Below are positions 1-7,735 of a stretch of DNA of 10,775 bases, in pieces. How positions within the stretch are numbered: position 1 is the stretch's first letter; each line of letters starts with the position of its first letter. This stretch comes from DASPRM01 sp035319065 (lineage in GTDB: Bacteria > Acidobacteriota > Terriglobia > Terriglobales > Acidobacteriaceae), in assembly GCA_035319065.1 (NCBI GenBank), contig DATHDM010000380.1:1-10775 (forward strand). Reading direction: 5' to 3'. The position numbers were made by a program, and so were the translations under genes. The notes below the pieces were generated by a model. That model was given only the letters and a program-made list of their open reading frames with translations, made no database searches and was not told the DNA's origin.

Positions 1-907
1 CGGCACGCTTCTGCATGCGCCAGGCGATCCATTTGCCGTCGGGTGAGTAAAGGGGCGTGGAATCGCTTCCCGGGCTGGTGCTGATCTTCTTGCCTGCGCC
101 CCCGGCGACTGGAACAATGAAGATGTCGTTGTTGGTGCTGATAGCCTCCACGGGATCGTGATTGCTGGTGTAGGCGACCTCCTGGCCATCAGGCGAGAAC
201 GAGTAATCATCCTGACCGCCGAGGGAGAACGGCGGCACGTCATGATCGCCTGGGGTAAGGTCGCGGGCTGCTCCTCCCGCGGCCGACACCGCGAACAGAT
301 GGCTGCGTTTGCCGCTGAAGTAGGCGTTCCAATGGCGGTAGAAGAGGCGCGTGAAGATGCGCGCCTTCACCTTGGACTTGGCTTTCTCCTCGTCCCGCGC
401 CTTGTTGCAGGCATCGTCAGGGCAATCGGGATAGACCTCGGAAACGAACAGGATCGTCTTGCCGTCGGGCGACCACAGAGCCCCGTCGGCGCCGGCGGAG
501 AGCGAGGTAATTTTGCTGGGGTCCCCGGTGAGGGAGCCGCCTGTGGAATCAAAGTCCTGAACCCAGACCTGGGATGCGCCGTCCCGGGCGGAAACGAACA
601 GGATCTCTCTGCCGTCGGGGGACCAGCGACCGCGGTCCTCCCCGGGACCGGCAGTGATCTGCCGGGAATCGCCGCCCGCGGCGGGAACCACCCACAGGTG
701 CGAGGTCTTGGTGTTTTGCTCAAGGTTGACGTCCGCAGCCCCGAACAGGATCCAGCGGCCGTCTGGAGAGACGATGGGATCGCCCACGCGTTTCAGCGCC
801 ATCATGTCTTCGAAGGTGAAGGAGTGTCGGGCCTGAGCGGCGGCCTGGCCGGCGGACAGCGAAACCAGGCTTAGAAACAGAGCGATGGCGCAGAAGCGAC
901 GACGCAT
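1..907 (-). CDS. S9-family (prolyl oligopeptidase-like) peptidase, N-terminal part, cut by the left edge
   Basis: The frame runs open from an ATG at 905-907 to the window edge, giving 302 codons with no stop. The ATG has GGGAG nine bases upstream (minus strand, 917-921). Residues 1-26 look like a Sec signal peptide: MRRR, a hydrophobic core, then AAAQA. Five SPDG motifs (about residues 47, 96, 146, 238 and 288), each followed by a hydrophobic strand such as WILF or ILFV, mark the PD40/WD40-like beta-propeller blades found in the N-terminal half of S9 peptidases and in TolB. The C-terminal alpha/beta-hydrolase domain with Ser-Asp-His would lie beyond base 1, so catalysis cannot be confirmed. 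The expected role is cleavage of peptides in the periplasm or outside the cell. The spacing, with a linker rich in Lys and acidic residues around 160-185, favours an S9 peptidase over TolB. A stand-alone propeller protein remains possible. Confidence 0.85.
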   Translation of the reverse strand, partial: MRRRFCAIALFLSLVSLSAGQAAAQARHSFTFEDMMALKRVGDPIVSPDGRWILFGAADVNLEQNTKTSHLWVVPAAGGDSRQITAGPGEDRGRWSPDGREILFVSARDGASQVWVQDFDSTGGSLTGDPSKITSLSAGADGALWSPDGKTILFVSEVYPDCPDDACNKARDEEKAKSKVKARIFTRLFYRHWNAYFSGKRSHLFAVSAAGGAARDLTPGDHDVPPFSLGGQDDYSFSPDGQEVAYTSNHDPVEAISTNNDIFIVPVAGGAGKKISTSPGSDSTPLYSPDGKWIAWRMQKRA

Positions 908-935
908 GGCGAGTGTCTCCCGGGCAAAACACGTG

Positions 936-944
936 AGTGTAGCA
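936..944 (-). promoter_or_regulatory. possible extended -10 element for the S9 peptidase gene
   Basis: On the minus strand the bases read TGCTACACT, an extended -10 (TGN plus TACACT, four of six matches to TATAAT). It would give a leader of about 20 bases before the ATG at 907. I see no good -35 hexamer at the right distance, so this is only a weak candidate. Confidence 0.25.
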
Positions 945-1216
945 GCACGCGATGCCGCGCTCATAGGCATTCGAAGAAAGAAGGGGGTGAAAAGCCAGTC
1001 TCTCCCGATCTTGAACTGCGCAACAGCGAGCTCAAAGCTGAAGAGGGCTCACGAACCGAACCGGGCCAGGGACCCCTTCGACTGTGGCTCACTCAGCGGG
1101 TTTCGCCGGTATCGTTGTAGGATATTGGGTGGCAGGTTTACGCTGCCGGTCCACAACGCCGGCCGGCGAAAGCGCATCGAACCTGATTAGCGCTCAAGGT
1201 CTGGCATCGTTATGAA

Positions 1217-1221
1217 AAGGA
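1217..1221 (+). promoter_or_regulatory. ribosome binding site that decides the start of the LolA-like gene
   Basis: AAGGA lies eight bases before the ATG at 1230. The ATG six codons upstream (1212) has only AAGG twelve bases away, and it would add MKRNHV in front of an already normal signal peptide. The 1230 start is therefore preferred. Confidence 0.6.
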
Positions 1222-1229
1222 ATCATGTT

Positions 1230-2201
1230 ATGAAGGCAACCCTCGGGCTGGCGACCTTTCTGCTCCTGCTTTCGGCCACCGGCGCGCCGGCGGAGGATAA
1301 AGGCGAAGGTCCCCTGAATCCGGCCGAGCCCACTGGCATCACGGTGCAGGAAATCATCCAGCGGTTCGCGGCCAAGGAAAAGGAATTCAAGCTGGCGCGC
1401 GAGCAGTACACCTATCGCCAGGATGTTCGCATCACTGAGGTTGACGACGGGGGCGAGTGGCGCCAGGTGGTGGATATCATGTTCGACGACCGCGGCCGCC
1501 GCACCGACCAGGTGGTATTCGCGCCCCAGTCCTCGCTGCGCAGAATCAGCATGACCAAGGAGGACCTCGACGATATCGAAAAGCGAATCCCCTTCGTGCT
1601 GACCTCGGACGAAATCCCCGAATACAACATCATGTACGTGGGGCAGCAGAAGGAAGATGAGCTGAACACCTACGTGTTCGACATTTCTCCCAAGACGATT
1701 GAAAAGAACCGGCGGTACTTCGAAGGACGGATCTGGGTGGACGATCACGATTTCCAGATCGTCAAGACCTTCGGCAAGAACGTGCCTGACATCCGCGCCA
1801 AAAAAGGCCAGGAAAACCTCTTCCCCAAGTTCACCACCTGGCGCGAGCAGATCGACAATCGTTACTGGTTCCCAACCTTCACCAAGGTGGACGACACGCT
1901 GCACTTCTCGACCGGCGACGTGCGCATCCGCGAGATCGTGAAATACACCAATTACAAGCGCTTTGGATCGCAGGTGAAGATCACCTACGAGGGCACGGAT
2001 ATCGCCCCTGGACAGAAGTCGCAGACCTCGGATCAGAAGGGGCAAACCCAGGCGCCTGCCAGTGGACCCACGTCGAGCGCACCTACGTCGAGCGTACCTA
2101 CGTCAGGCGGGTCTGCATCCGGGAAACCTGGTTCGAGCGCGTCCCAGGTTCCGATCACGACCTCCGGTGGACCGCCGCCCGCGCCAGACCCGAAGAAGTA
2201 A
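1230..2201 (+). CDS. exported LolA-like (outer-membrane lipoprotein-sorting type) protein with low-complexity tail
   Basis: The product is 323 residues from the preferred ATG. A signal peptide spans residues 1-21, with a leucine-rich core ending at GAPA before EDKG. There is no lipobox cysteine, so a soluble periplasmic protein is expected. Residues about 38-255 alternate in beta-strand fashion, with motifs such as GRIWVDDHDFQIVKTFGK (about 166-183) and RYWFPTFTKVDDTLHF (about 211-226). These are typical of proteins annotated as outer membrane lipoprotein-sorting in Acidobacteriota; the fold family is that of LolA/LolB and RseB. From about residue 260 the protein becomes a Gly/Ser/Thr/Pro/Gln-rich tail containing a short tandem repeat and ending in PPPAPDPKK. 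True lipoprotein chaperoning is not shown: the assignment rests on recalled family resemblance, and no Lol partners are adjacent. The gene is monocistronic and convergent with the HNH gene. Confidence 0.65.
   Translation: MKATLGLATFLLLLSATGAPAEDKGEGPLNPAEPTGITVQEIIQRFAAKEKEFKLAREQYTYRQDVRITEVDDGGEWRQVVDIMFDDRGRRTDQVVFAPQSSLRRISMTKEDLDDIEKRIPFVLTSDEIPEYNIMYVGQQKEDELNTYVFDISPKTIEKNRRYFEGRIWVDDHDFQIVKTFGKNVPDIRAKKGQENLFPKFTTWREQIDNRYWFPTFTKVDDTLHFSTGDVRIREIVKYTNYKRFGSQVKITYEGTDIAPGQKSQTSDQKGQTQAPASGPTSSAPTSSVPTSGGSASGKPGSSASQVPITTSGGPPPAPDPKK
2070..2114 (+). repeat. 15-base in-frame tandem repeat, about three copies
   Basis: Units begin at 2070 (ACGTCGAGCGCACCT), 2085 (ACGTCGAGCGTACCT, one change) and 2100 (ACGTCAGGCGGGTCT, diverged). 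Each adds five residues (TSSAP, TSSVP, TSGGS) to the disordered tail of the LolA-like protein, so copy number can change without a frameshift. Confidence 0.8.
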
Positions 2202-2310
2202 GACTTCGCATTGCCAGACTCGAACCGAGGAGACGCCCGTCCCCAAGCGGTTCGTGCCCACCCGCTTCAACGCAAGGTCTTTCGACTCGGACTGTTGAAA
2301 AACGGACTGG

Positions 2311-2820
2311 CTAATAGAAGAGGTATTTCCGCCACTTGTCGTCGGAGTGGCCGAGCAGGCGCATGATGTGGCGGCTGGTGTGGAGATTGAACGAGCGTGG
2401 CTCGCGCGTGAGCTTCATCCCCGCTTCACCCGGAAGCTGATTCCCTTTCTTGCGATTGCAAGGGTGGCAGCAGGCCACCAGGTTCTCCCAGGTCGAGCTG
2501 CCTCCGCGGGAGCGCGGAACCACGTGGTCGAGCGTGAGCTCGCCCGACGCCAACGCGATACCGCAGTATTGGCAGGAATTGCGATCGCGCAACAGAATGT
2601 TCTTGCGGGAGAGTGCACGCGTCTGGTGGGGGATGCGCCGGTATTCCAGCAGGCGGATGACGGAGGGAACCCGCATGGCCATGCGGGCCGCATGGAGAAA
2701 GGCGCCGTTCTCCTCCTCGGTCATGGCTACTCCCTTCAGCACCAGCACAATGGCGCGCCGCGCGGCGCAGACGTTGATGGGCTCGTAGGAGGCATTCAGC
2801 ACCAGCACCGGCTGGTTCAT
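2311..2820 (-). CDS. HNH endonuclease family protein
   Basis: The product is 169 residues from the ATG at 2818-2820. It begins MNQPVLVLNASYEPINVC, the usual N-terminus of a widespread small HNH family in bacteria. The HNH domain spans about residues 75-127. It has a CQYC knuckle (Cys83, Cys86), the catalytic-site LDHVVPRSRGG (Asp98, His99), the central Asn113 in WENLV, and CHPCN (Cys118, Cys121), so both zinc-binding pairs and the metal-binding His are intact. The family is expected to cut DNA with a His-metal centre, but its cellular role is not known and no methylase or restriction partner is adjacent. An upstream in-frame ATG at 2907 would add 29 residues. Neither start has a strong ribosome binding site, and the conserved N-terminus favours 2820. 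The gene lies downstream of comF on the same strand and may be co-transcribed with it. Confidence 0.85.
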   Translation of the reverse strand: MNQPVLVLNASYEPINVCAARRAIVLVLKGVAMTEEENGAFLHAARMAMRVPSVIRLLEYRRIPHQTRALSRKNILLRDRNSCQYCGIALASGELTLDHVVPRSRGGSSTWENLVACCHPCNRKKGNQLPGEAGMKLTREPRSFNLHTSRHIMRLLGHSDDKWRKYLFY

Positions 2821-2955
2821 AAACCCGCGCCCGTTGCTGTGGTGGTGAAGTCCCACCGGCGGCAGATCCGCGTGGCTGCGTGCGAAATTGTGAAGATGCG
2901 CCGACATGCCGCTGCTACTCTCAACTCCTTCGGGAACCAGGCGTGCCTGACACTT

Positions 2956-3804
2956 TCAGGCTTGCGCTGCGGCTCCGATGAATCGTTGCATCTCTCTCTC
3001 ATCCAGCCCGGGCCGGGAATCGGACTTAAGCACCCGGGCCACGGTGGCGACCCAGATGCGCTCTGCGCCCGCCCGGCGAAGCACCCTCGCACACTCCGCG
3101 ATGGTAGTGCCGGTGGTGAACACGTCGTCCACCAGCAGGATGTTTCGGCCCGCAATCCGTTCCGGCTGTCTCGCCTGGAAGGCCCCACGCACATTTTCCC
3201 CGCGCTCGTTGCGGGTCAGGCCGGTCTGTGATTCCGTGGCGCGCCGACGAACCAGCAGCAGCGGAGGCATCTCCAGTTGCAGACCCCCGGGCTTCAGCTT
3301 TAGCGCCGCACGCGCGATAAGCTCGGACTGATTGAATCCGCGCTGCCGCAGCTTGGTCTTGTGCAGGGGGACGGGAACCACCATCGGGTCGGCGGTGCCG
3401 ATCGCGGGCGCCAGCCGCACCATGGCCTCCGCCAGCTTGCTTCCCAGAACGCGTGCAGCCGGACGCACCTGGTCGTACTTCAGCAGGTGAATCAGATCTC
3501 GCAGTCCGCCTTCGTAGGCTCCGTAAGCACAGGCTTGCACGTAAGGCGGAGGCGTCTTGCGGCATTCTTCGCAGATCGGACCATCCGCCTGGTCTGCGGG
3601 GCCTGAAGGCAAGGCATTGGCGGGTAGCCGCTCACCGCAGATGACGCACAGCACGCCGGAAACCGGCGTAACCGCCTGCAGGCACTCCGGACAGACCGGA
3701 AGGCGTGAAGCATGCACTAAAGGTTGCTGGCAAAGGCGACAGTCGGAGGGGAATAAGACGCTGAAAATGCTCTCGGTGGCGGTCCGCAGGAAGCCGAAAC
3801 GCAA
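2956..3804 (-). CDS. comF: ComF family protein (double zinc ribbon plus phosphoribosyltransferase domain)
   Basis: The product is 282 residues from a TTG start at 3802-3804. Four CxxC pairs (Cys22/25, 38/41, 53/56 and 78/81) form a double zinc ribbon. A type I phosphoribosyltransferase domain follows, with the PRPP loop ILLVDDVFTTGTT at about 222-234 and the preceding VPVPLHKTKLRQRGFNQ segment typical of ComF/GntX. In naturally competent bacteria ComF acts in the cytoplasm during uptake of single-stranded DNA; GntX-type members occur in many non-competent species. The start is uncertain because there is no in-frame ATG before the first cysteine pair. The frame extends to another TTG at 3978, but those 58 extra codons use AGG, CTA and ATA, are rich in Arg, and have no ribosome binding site. 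Usual family length (about 230-250 residues) also favours the short form. It is upstream of the HNH gene. Confidence 0.85.
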   Translation of the reverse strand: MRFGFLRTATESIFSVLFPSDCRLCQQPLVHASRLPVCPECLQAVTPVSGVLCVICGERLPANALPSGPADQADGPICEECRKTPPPYVQACAYGAYEGGLRDLIHLLKYDQVRPAARVLGSKLAEAMVRLAPAIGTADPMVVPVPLHKTKLRQRGFNQSELIARAALKLKPGGLQLEMPPLLLVRRRATESQTGLTRNERGENVRGAFQARQPERIAGRNILLVDDVFTTGTTIAECARVLRRAGAERIWVATVARVLKSDSRPGLDEREMQRFIGAAAQA

Positions 3805-4123
3805 GGGGTTCTCAGGGGAGCCGGAAGCCCCGTGAGCCCGAGTTAGGTCTCCGCTACTGCTGAAGACGACCCTCCTCCCGATCGTCGCGGCAGAGGTCGC
3901 AGGCGATCGCCTCGTCAGTATAGCTGGCCTCAGTGCCACAAAGCAATTCGCCAGAACCCTGGGAAATCGCCGGGACAAGCGCCGGCGGGAAGCGAATCAT
4001 GTCCCGAAGTAACAGAAATCGGCGGAGTTGGCGTCTCGGCACTTGTATCGGGAGCAGGGCGCGTGCGAAACTTGCGCGGCTTCGCAGGGTACCTTCTTGA
4101 TCCAGGAATCCTAAGGACTCCCG
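3805..4123. other. intergenic region between divergent comF and OPT transporter
   Basis: This 319-base region must carry the promoters for the minus-strand comF-HNH pair and the plus-strand transporter. I see no confident -35/-10 pair, no riboswitch-like structure and no RNA gene. Besides the doubtful 48-codon frame at 3854-4000, only the transporter's ribosome binding site (AAGGA, 4113-4117) stands out. Confidence 0.45.
3854..4000 (-). CDS. doubtful small ORF upstream of comF (48 codons)
   Basis: On the minus strand an ATG at 3998-4000 opens 48 codons ending at TAG (3854-3856), 49 bases before the preferred comF start. The product is acidic, with a C-x2-C pair near the end (ACDLCRDD) and one earlier Cys. 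Its codons look more like neighbouring genes than the Arg-rich comF-frame reading of the same bases. There is no clear ribosome binding site, and I recognise no family. It may be chance or a decayed fragment; it is listed because the region is otherwise unexplained. Confidence 0.2.
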   Translation of the reverse strand: MIRFPPALVPAISQGSGELLCGTEASYTDEAIACDLCRDDREEGRLQQ

Positions 4124-6181
4124 ATGAGCACTCCGACCACGGCGCCACCGCCACCCGCCAAGACATTTCAATCCTTTGTTCCGGCCAGTATGCAGATGCC
4201 GGAATTCACCTTCCGGGCGGTGATCCTGGGCCTGTTAATGACCGGCGTCCTGGGCGCAGCCAACGCCTACTTGGGGCTGAAAGCGGGAATGACGATTGCC
4301 GCCACCTATCCGGCGGCGGTCATCGGCATGTCCGTGCTGCGACTCTTCAAAGGATCGCTGCTGGAAGAGAACATCACACGGACCATTGGGTCCATCGGCG
4401 AATCGGTGGCAGCGGGCGCAGTGTTCACGATTCCGGCCTTTGTGATGGCGGGGCTGTGGCCGGGACTTACTAAGGACCAGTATTGGAAATCGGTTGTCCT
4501 GATGCTGATCGGGGGAACGCTGGGCATTCTACTGGTGACGCTTCTGCGCCGCGTAATGGTTGAGGATCCGGAATTGCCCTACCCCGAATCGGTGGCCGCT
4601 TCCGAGATTCACAAGGCCGGTCAGCAGGGCTCTCGAGCAGCCAAGATCCTATTCAGCAACATGGGCTTCGGCGGATTCATGTACCTGCTGGGCGCGGTGA
4701 ATGTCTTCCAACCCAACAACACCTTCCCGGTAAGCATCAGCGCGCTGGGCAAGCGCCTGCTGCTGCGCACCAGCACCAATCCCAACGTGGCAACGACGGT
4801 CACCGGCGGCACTACTCTTTTCACCCTGCCCGACGTCAGCCCAGCCTACCTGGGTGTCGGTTACATCATCGGGCCGCGGCTTGCGTCCCTGAATTTTGCC
4901 GGCGGCGTGCTTGCCTGGGGACTGCTGGTTCCGCTCCTTACCTTCACCGTGGGCCCGTACATTCAGGCCTCCTTGCCTCCTGGGCAGTCGATCTCATGGC
5001 CGCTTCTGGCGCAGGCCATCTATTACTCCATCGTGAGGCCCATCGCGGTCGGCGGAATGCTCGTAGGCGCCAGCTACACGTTGTTCAAGATGCGCAAGCA
5101 ACTGGCGATCGGCATGGGACGCGCGGTTTCTGACCTGAAGAAATCGGCCGCCGCGCATGCGGTCACCAGCCGTACTGACCGCGACCTGCCGGCCAAAGCA
5201 ATCTTCGCTGGTGTCGGCGTGGTCTTCATCGCCATGCTGATTCTCTATTACTACTTCATCAGCGGTGCGGGAAACCTCTCCAGTTCCAAGGTGCTGTCGG
5301 GCTCGCTGGTAGCCGCCGGCGTTATGATCGTGCTCGGCTTCTTCTTCGCCGCCGTCTCCGGCAATCTTGTGGGATTGATCGGCTCCTCCAACAATCCGGT
5401 CTCCGGGCTTACGCTGTGCACGCTGGTGATCGCGGCGCTGCTCATGGTGGCGCTGGGAGTATCGGGCACGGGGGGTGTGGCAGCGGTGCTGGGGGTCGCG
5501 GCTGTGATCTGTGTCTCCTCCGCCGTGGCCGGGGAGATGCTGCAGGATTTGAAGGTCGGCCACATCCTCGGCGGCACGCCCGCGAAGATGGAGATCGGTG
5601 ATCTGCTCGGCGTGGTGGTGGCGTCGTTAGTGCTCTTCTTCCCGCTTGCGGTTCTGGACAAGGCGTATCACTTTGGCAGTCCGGCGCTGTCAGCGCCCCA
5701 GGCTGGGCTGATGTCGATGTTGGCCAAGGGTATCGTCGGCGGCGACATGGCCTGGCCGCTGGTGGTGGTGGGCATTCTGCTTGGCCTGTGCGCGATCCTG
5801 ATCGAGGTGAAAAGCGTCATGCTCTTCGCGGTGGGCATGTACCTGCCGCTGGGGACGACCTTTGCCATCTTCATGGGCGGCGTGATCCGCTGGGCGACCG
5901 ATCGGCTGCGGGATCGCCGCAACTTCAACGACGCGCAGAAGGCGCGGGTGGATAACGCCGGCGTGCTCACGGCCTCGGGGCTGATCGCCGGCGAGGCGCT
6001 CTGCGGACTGGTGATCGCCGGCCTGGTGGGCGCGGGCAAGAACGTTGCCCTGTTCAAGTGGACCTCTCCTCTATGGGCCGCCATGGCCGCGCTCATCGCG
6101 CTGATCGTGGTGATGATCCGGGTGCCGCTGGCCAATGCGGGAAGTCCGGACGAGCCGGCGCCCCCAACCGCCATTAGGTAG
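4124..6181 (+). CDS. OPT-family oligopeptide transporter
   Basis: The product is 685 residues, in the usual range for the bacterial OPT family. The ATG at 4124 has AAGGA six bases upstream. After a short Pro-rich cytoplasmic N-terminus it is almost wholly hydrophobic, with roughly 15-16 predicted membrane segments. Family signatures seen are NAYLGLKAGMTIAATYP (about 47-63), ENITRTIGSIGESVAAGA (about 82-99), the LPYPESVAASEIHKAG loop (about 151-166) and GLIGSSNNPVSGL (around 415-427). OPT proteins import short peptides or metal-peptide complexes across the inner membrane, driven by the proton gradient; the substrate here cannot be read from sequence. Next on the same strand is the GAF-PP2C phosphatase, about 240 bases away, so co-transcription is possible but not obvious. 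No frameshift or truncation is seen. Confidence 0.93.
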   Translation: MSTPTTAPPPPAKTFQSFVPASMQMPEFTFRAVILGLLMTGVLGAANAYLGLKAGMTIAATYPAAVIGMSVLRLFKGSLLEENITRTIGSIGESVAAGAVFTIPAFVMAGLWPGLTKDQYWKSVVLMLIGGTLGILLVTLLRRVMVEDPELPYPESVAASEIHKAGQQGSRAAKILFSNMGFGGFMYLLGAVNVFQPNNTFPVSISALGKRLLLRTSTNPNVATTVTGGTTLFTLPDVSPAYLGVGYIIGPRLASLNFAGGVLAWGLLVPLLTFTVGPYIQASLPPGQSISWPLLAQAIYYSIVRPIAVGGMLVGASYTLFKMRKQLAIGMGRAVSDLKKSAAAHAVTSRTDRDLPAKAIFAGVGVVFIAMLILYYYFISGAGNLSSSKVLSGSLVAAGVMIVLGFFFAAVSGNLVGLIGSSNNPVSGLTLCTLVIAALLMVALGVSGTGGVAAVLGVAAVICVSSAVAGEMLQDLKVGHILGGTPAKMEIGDLLGVVVASLVLFFPLAVLDKAYHFGSPALSAPQAGLMSMLAKGIVGGDMAWPLVVVGILLGLCAILIEVKSVMLFAVGMYLPLGTTFAIFMGGVIRWATDRLRDRRNFNDAQKARVDNAGVLTASGLIAGEALCGLVIAGLVGAGKNVALFKWTSPLWAAMAALIALIVVMIRVPLANAGSPDEPAPPTAIR

Positions 6182-6409
6182 CGGCGGCGCACCGGATCAG
6201 GGCGTCCAGAACTCTTAGGAGCCAGGGATCGGATTATCCCCTTTCCGTAGCGTCAGGCGAATGGCGACTCGGCTTCCGCGCTGAAAATTTTTGCCTGCGG
6301 ATTCAAAATTTCTTGCTCCCCGGTTGCGGGGCTGGTCCCAGGACGGCCAAAAAGCGCGAATCGCCGGCAATCACGGCCACATCAATAAACAAAACAGAGG
6401 ACATGGCGA

Positions 6410-6414
6410 GGAGG
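6410..6414 (+). promoter_or_regulatory. strong ribosome binding site that decides the start of the GAF-PP2C gene
   Basis: GGAGG within GAGGAGGACTCC lies five bases before the ATG at 6420. The frame stays open 43 codons further upstream to 6291, but that part has no ribosome binding site and no domain-like sequence, so the start is set at 6420. Confidence 0.75.
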
Positions 6415-6419
6415 ACTCC

Positions 6420-7691
6420 ATGGCCACTTACCCCTGGTCGGCCGACGGCGTGCCCGTCTTGCACGAGAACTACCGCTATATCCAGGACCTGTTGCGGCTG
6501 CAGAAGGCGGCTCAGACCATCAATTCCACGCTCGATCTGGACGTGTTGCTCACCCAGGTGGTGAACGACGTGGCGCAGTCGTTCGGCTGCATCGAGGCTT
6601 CTATCTGGTTGCGCGATGCACAGGCCGAGGAGGTGGTGCTGGCGGGTGTTCGCGGCTGCAGCGTGCACAAGAAGGGATCGCGGCTAAAGGTCGGAGTGGA
6701 AGGCATGGTGGGACATGTAGCTGCCACCGGCGAAATGAGGTATGCGCCCGACGTGCGGCTGGATCCTTACTACATCGGCTGCGAACATGACACGCGCTCG
6801 GAAGTGGACATTCCGCTGAAGCTCAACAACAAGGTGATTGGCGTCTTCAGCGCGGTGCACAACGAATTGGATGCCTTCTCTCCCGAGCAGCTGGAATTGC
6901 TGAAGGCCCTGGCGGGGCATATCGCGGTGGCGGTGGAAAATGCGCGCCGCTTCCAGGAGGAGCGGGAGGCCGCCCAAAAGCTGAGCCGCGAAGCGGACGA
7001 GGCGCGCACCATCCAGCAGGCCCTGTTTCCCAAGTCGTCGCCCCTGATTCCGGGGTTTGCGGTGGAAGCGCTGAGCGTGCCTGCGGGCGCGGTGGGCGGG
7101 GACTGGTACGACTATATTGATCTGGGAAACGAACGCTGGGGGTTCGTGCTGGCCGACGTCTCGGGCAAAGGACCGGCGGCGGCGCTGCTGATGTCGGCAA
7201 CGCGCGCCACGCTGCGCTCGATCGTACAGAATTGCCCGTGTTCTCCGGGAGAGTCGCTGGCGCAGCTCAACGACGCGCTGATGAAGGATTTCCCGTCAGG
7301 ACGCTATGTGACCATGGTTTACGGCGTGCTGGATCGCTCGACGCGCGAGCTTACTTTTGCCAATGCCGGGCACCCCTTCCCCATGCTGGTGGGTGATAAC
7401 GACGTGCGCTTTCTGGAGACAGACACGGGCCTGCCGCTGGGATTAGGCAGCAGCTCGTATTCCGAGTCCAGCGTGTTGATGCCGCCGGGAGCCATGGTGG
7501 CGTTCTACAGCGACGGCATCACCGAGGCCACCAACAGCCTTGATGAAGACTACGGCGGGCAGCGGCTGGCCAGGCACGTGGCCCGGCCGCAGGCGACGCC
7601 GGAGAGCCTGCTGCGGGATGTCCGCGCCTTTGCCGGAGCGGTGGCGCCTGGCGATGATGCGACCGTGATCTTCCTCAGGGCGAAGGCGTAA
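6420..7691 (+). CDS. GAF-domain PP2C/SpoIIE-type serine/threonine phosphatase (RsbU-like)
   Basis: The product is 423 residues. A GAF sensor domain covers about residues 34-178 (strands around SIWLRDAQ and DIPLKLNNKVIGVFSAV). A charged helical linker (about 176-202) ends in IQQALFPKS, and a SpoIIE-type PP2C domain fills about 212-420. Metal-binding aspartates are present: Asp228 in GGDWYD, Asp246 in LADVSGKG, Asp365 in YSDGITE and Asp412 in GDDAT; FANAGHPFP is also conserved. Such enzymes remove phosphate from Ser/Thr of anti-anti-sigma (STAS) proteins and so release sigma factors in partner-switching pathways, with the GAF domain as ligand or signal input. No membrane segment is present, so it should be cytosolic. 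No anti-sigma kinase or STAS gene is within the window, so the target is unknown. The gene ends 44 bases before a hairpin terminator. Confidence 0.92.
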   Translation: MATYPWSADGVPVLHENYRYIQDLLRLQKAAQTINSTLDLDVLLTQVVNDVAQSFGCIEASIWLRDAQAEEVVLAGVRGCSVHKKGSRLKVGVEGMVGHVAATGEMRYAPDVRLDPYYIGCEHDTRSEVDIPLKLNNKVIGVFSAVHNELDAFSPEQLELLKALAGHIAVAVENARRFQEEREAAQKLSREADEARTIQQALFPKSSPLIPGFAVEALSVPAGAVGGDWYDYIDLGNERWGFVLADVSGKGPAAALLMSATRATLRSIVQNCPCSPGESLAQLNDALMKDFPSGRYVTMVYGVLDRSTRELTFANAGHPFPMLVGDNDVRFLETDTGLPLGLGSSSYSESSVLMPPGAMVAFYSDGITEATNSLDEDYGGQRLARHVARPQATPESLLRDVRAFAGAVAPGDDATVIFLRAKA

Positions 7692-7735
7692 GAAGATATG
7701 GCAAGTTTTTGATCCGTAGCTGCCGCGGGCTCGTG

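Larger units (their letters stand above)
908..1229. other. intergenic region between divergent genes
   Basis: This gap of about 320 bases separates two divergent secreted-protein genes and should hold both promoters. Apart from the weak minus-strand -10 candidate at 936-944 and a perfect 12-base palindrome CGCCGGCCGGCG at 1157-1168, I see nothing. No convincing plus-strand sigma-70 promoter, RNA gene or small gene with a ribosome binding site is visible. An open frame crossing 885-1190 has basic, unstructured content and overlaps the signal-peptide end of the peptidase gene, so I treat it as chance. Confidence 0.5.

Noticed and set aside
1157..1168. Perfect palindrome CGCCGGCCGGCG
   Set aside because: Made only of G and C in a GC-rich region, so chance is likely, and no known operator matches.
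1194..2045. Long open frame antisense to the LolA-like gene
   Set aside because: It mirrors a gene with a signal peptide, ribosome binding site and recognisable family pattern. Long antisense frames are common in GC-rich DNA, and this one shows no domain.
2245..2267. Inverted repeat AAGCGG / CCGCTT between two convergent genes
   Set aside because: A six-base stem with an eleven-base loop and no T-run is too weak to call a terminator.
2347..3231. Long plus-strand open frame across the HNH and ComF genes
   Set aside because: It is antisense to two clearly recognised families with intact zinc and active-site motifs, and it bridges the gap between them without any motif of its own.
4994..5563. 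Open frame antisense to the OPT transporter, rich in His, Gln and Asp
   Set aside because: The composition is what the complement of a membrane-protein gene gives; there is no ribosome binding site or domain.
6225..6240. Small hairpin GGGAT / ATCCC after the OPT gene
   Set aside because: Only five base pairs, followed by CTTTCC rather than a T-run; not convincing as a terminator.
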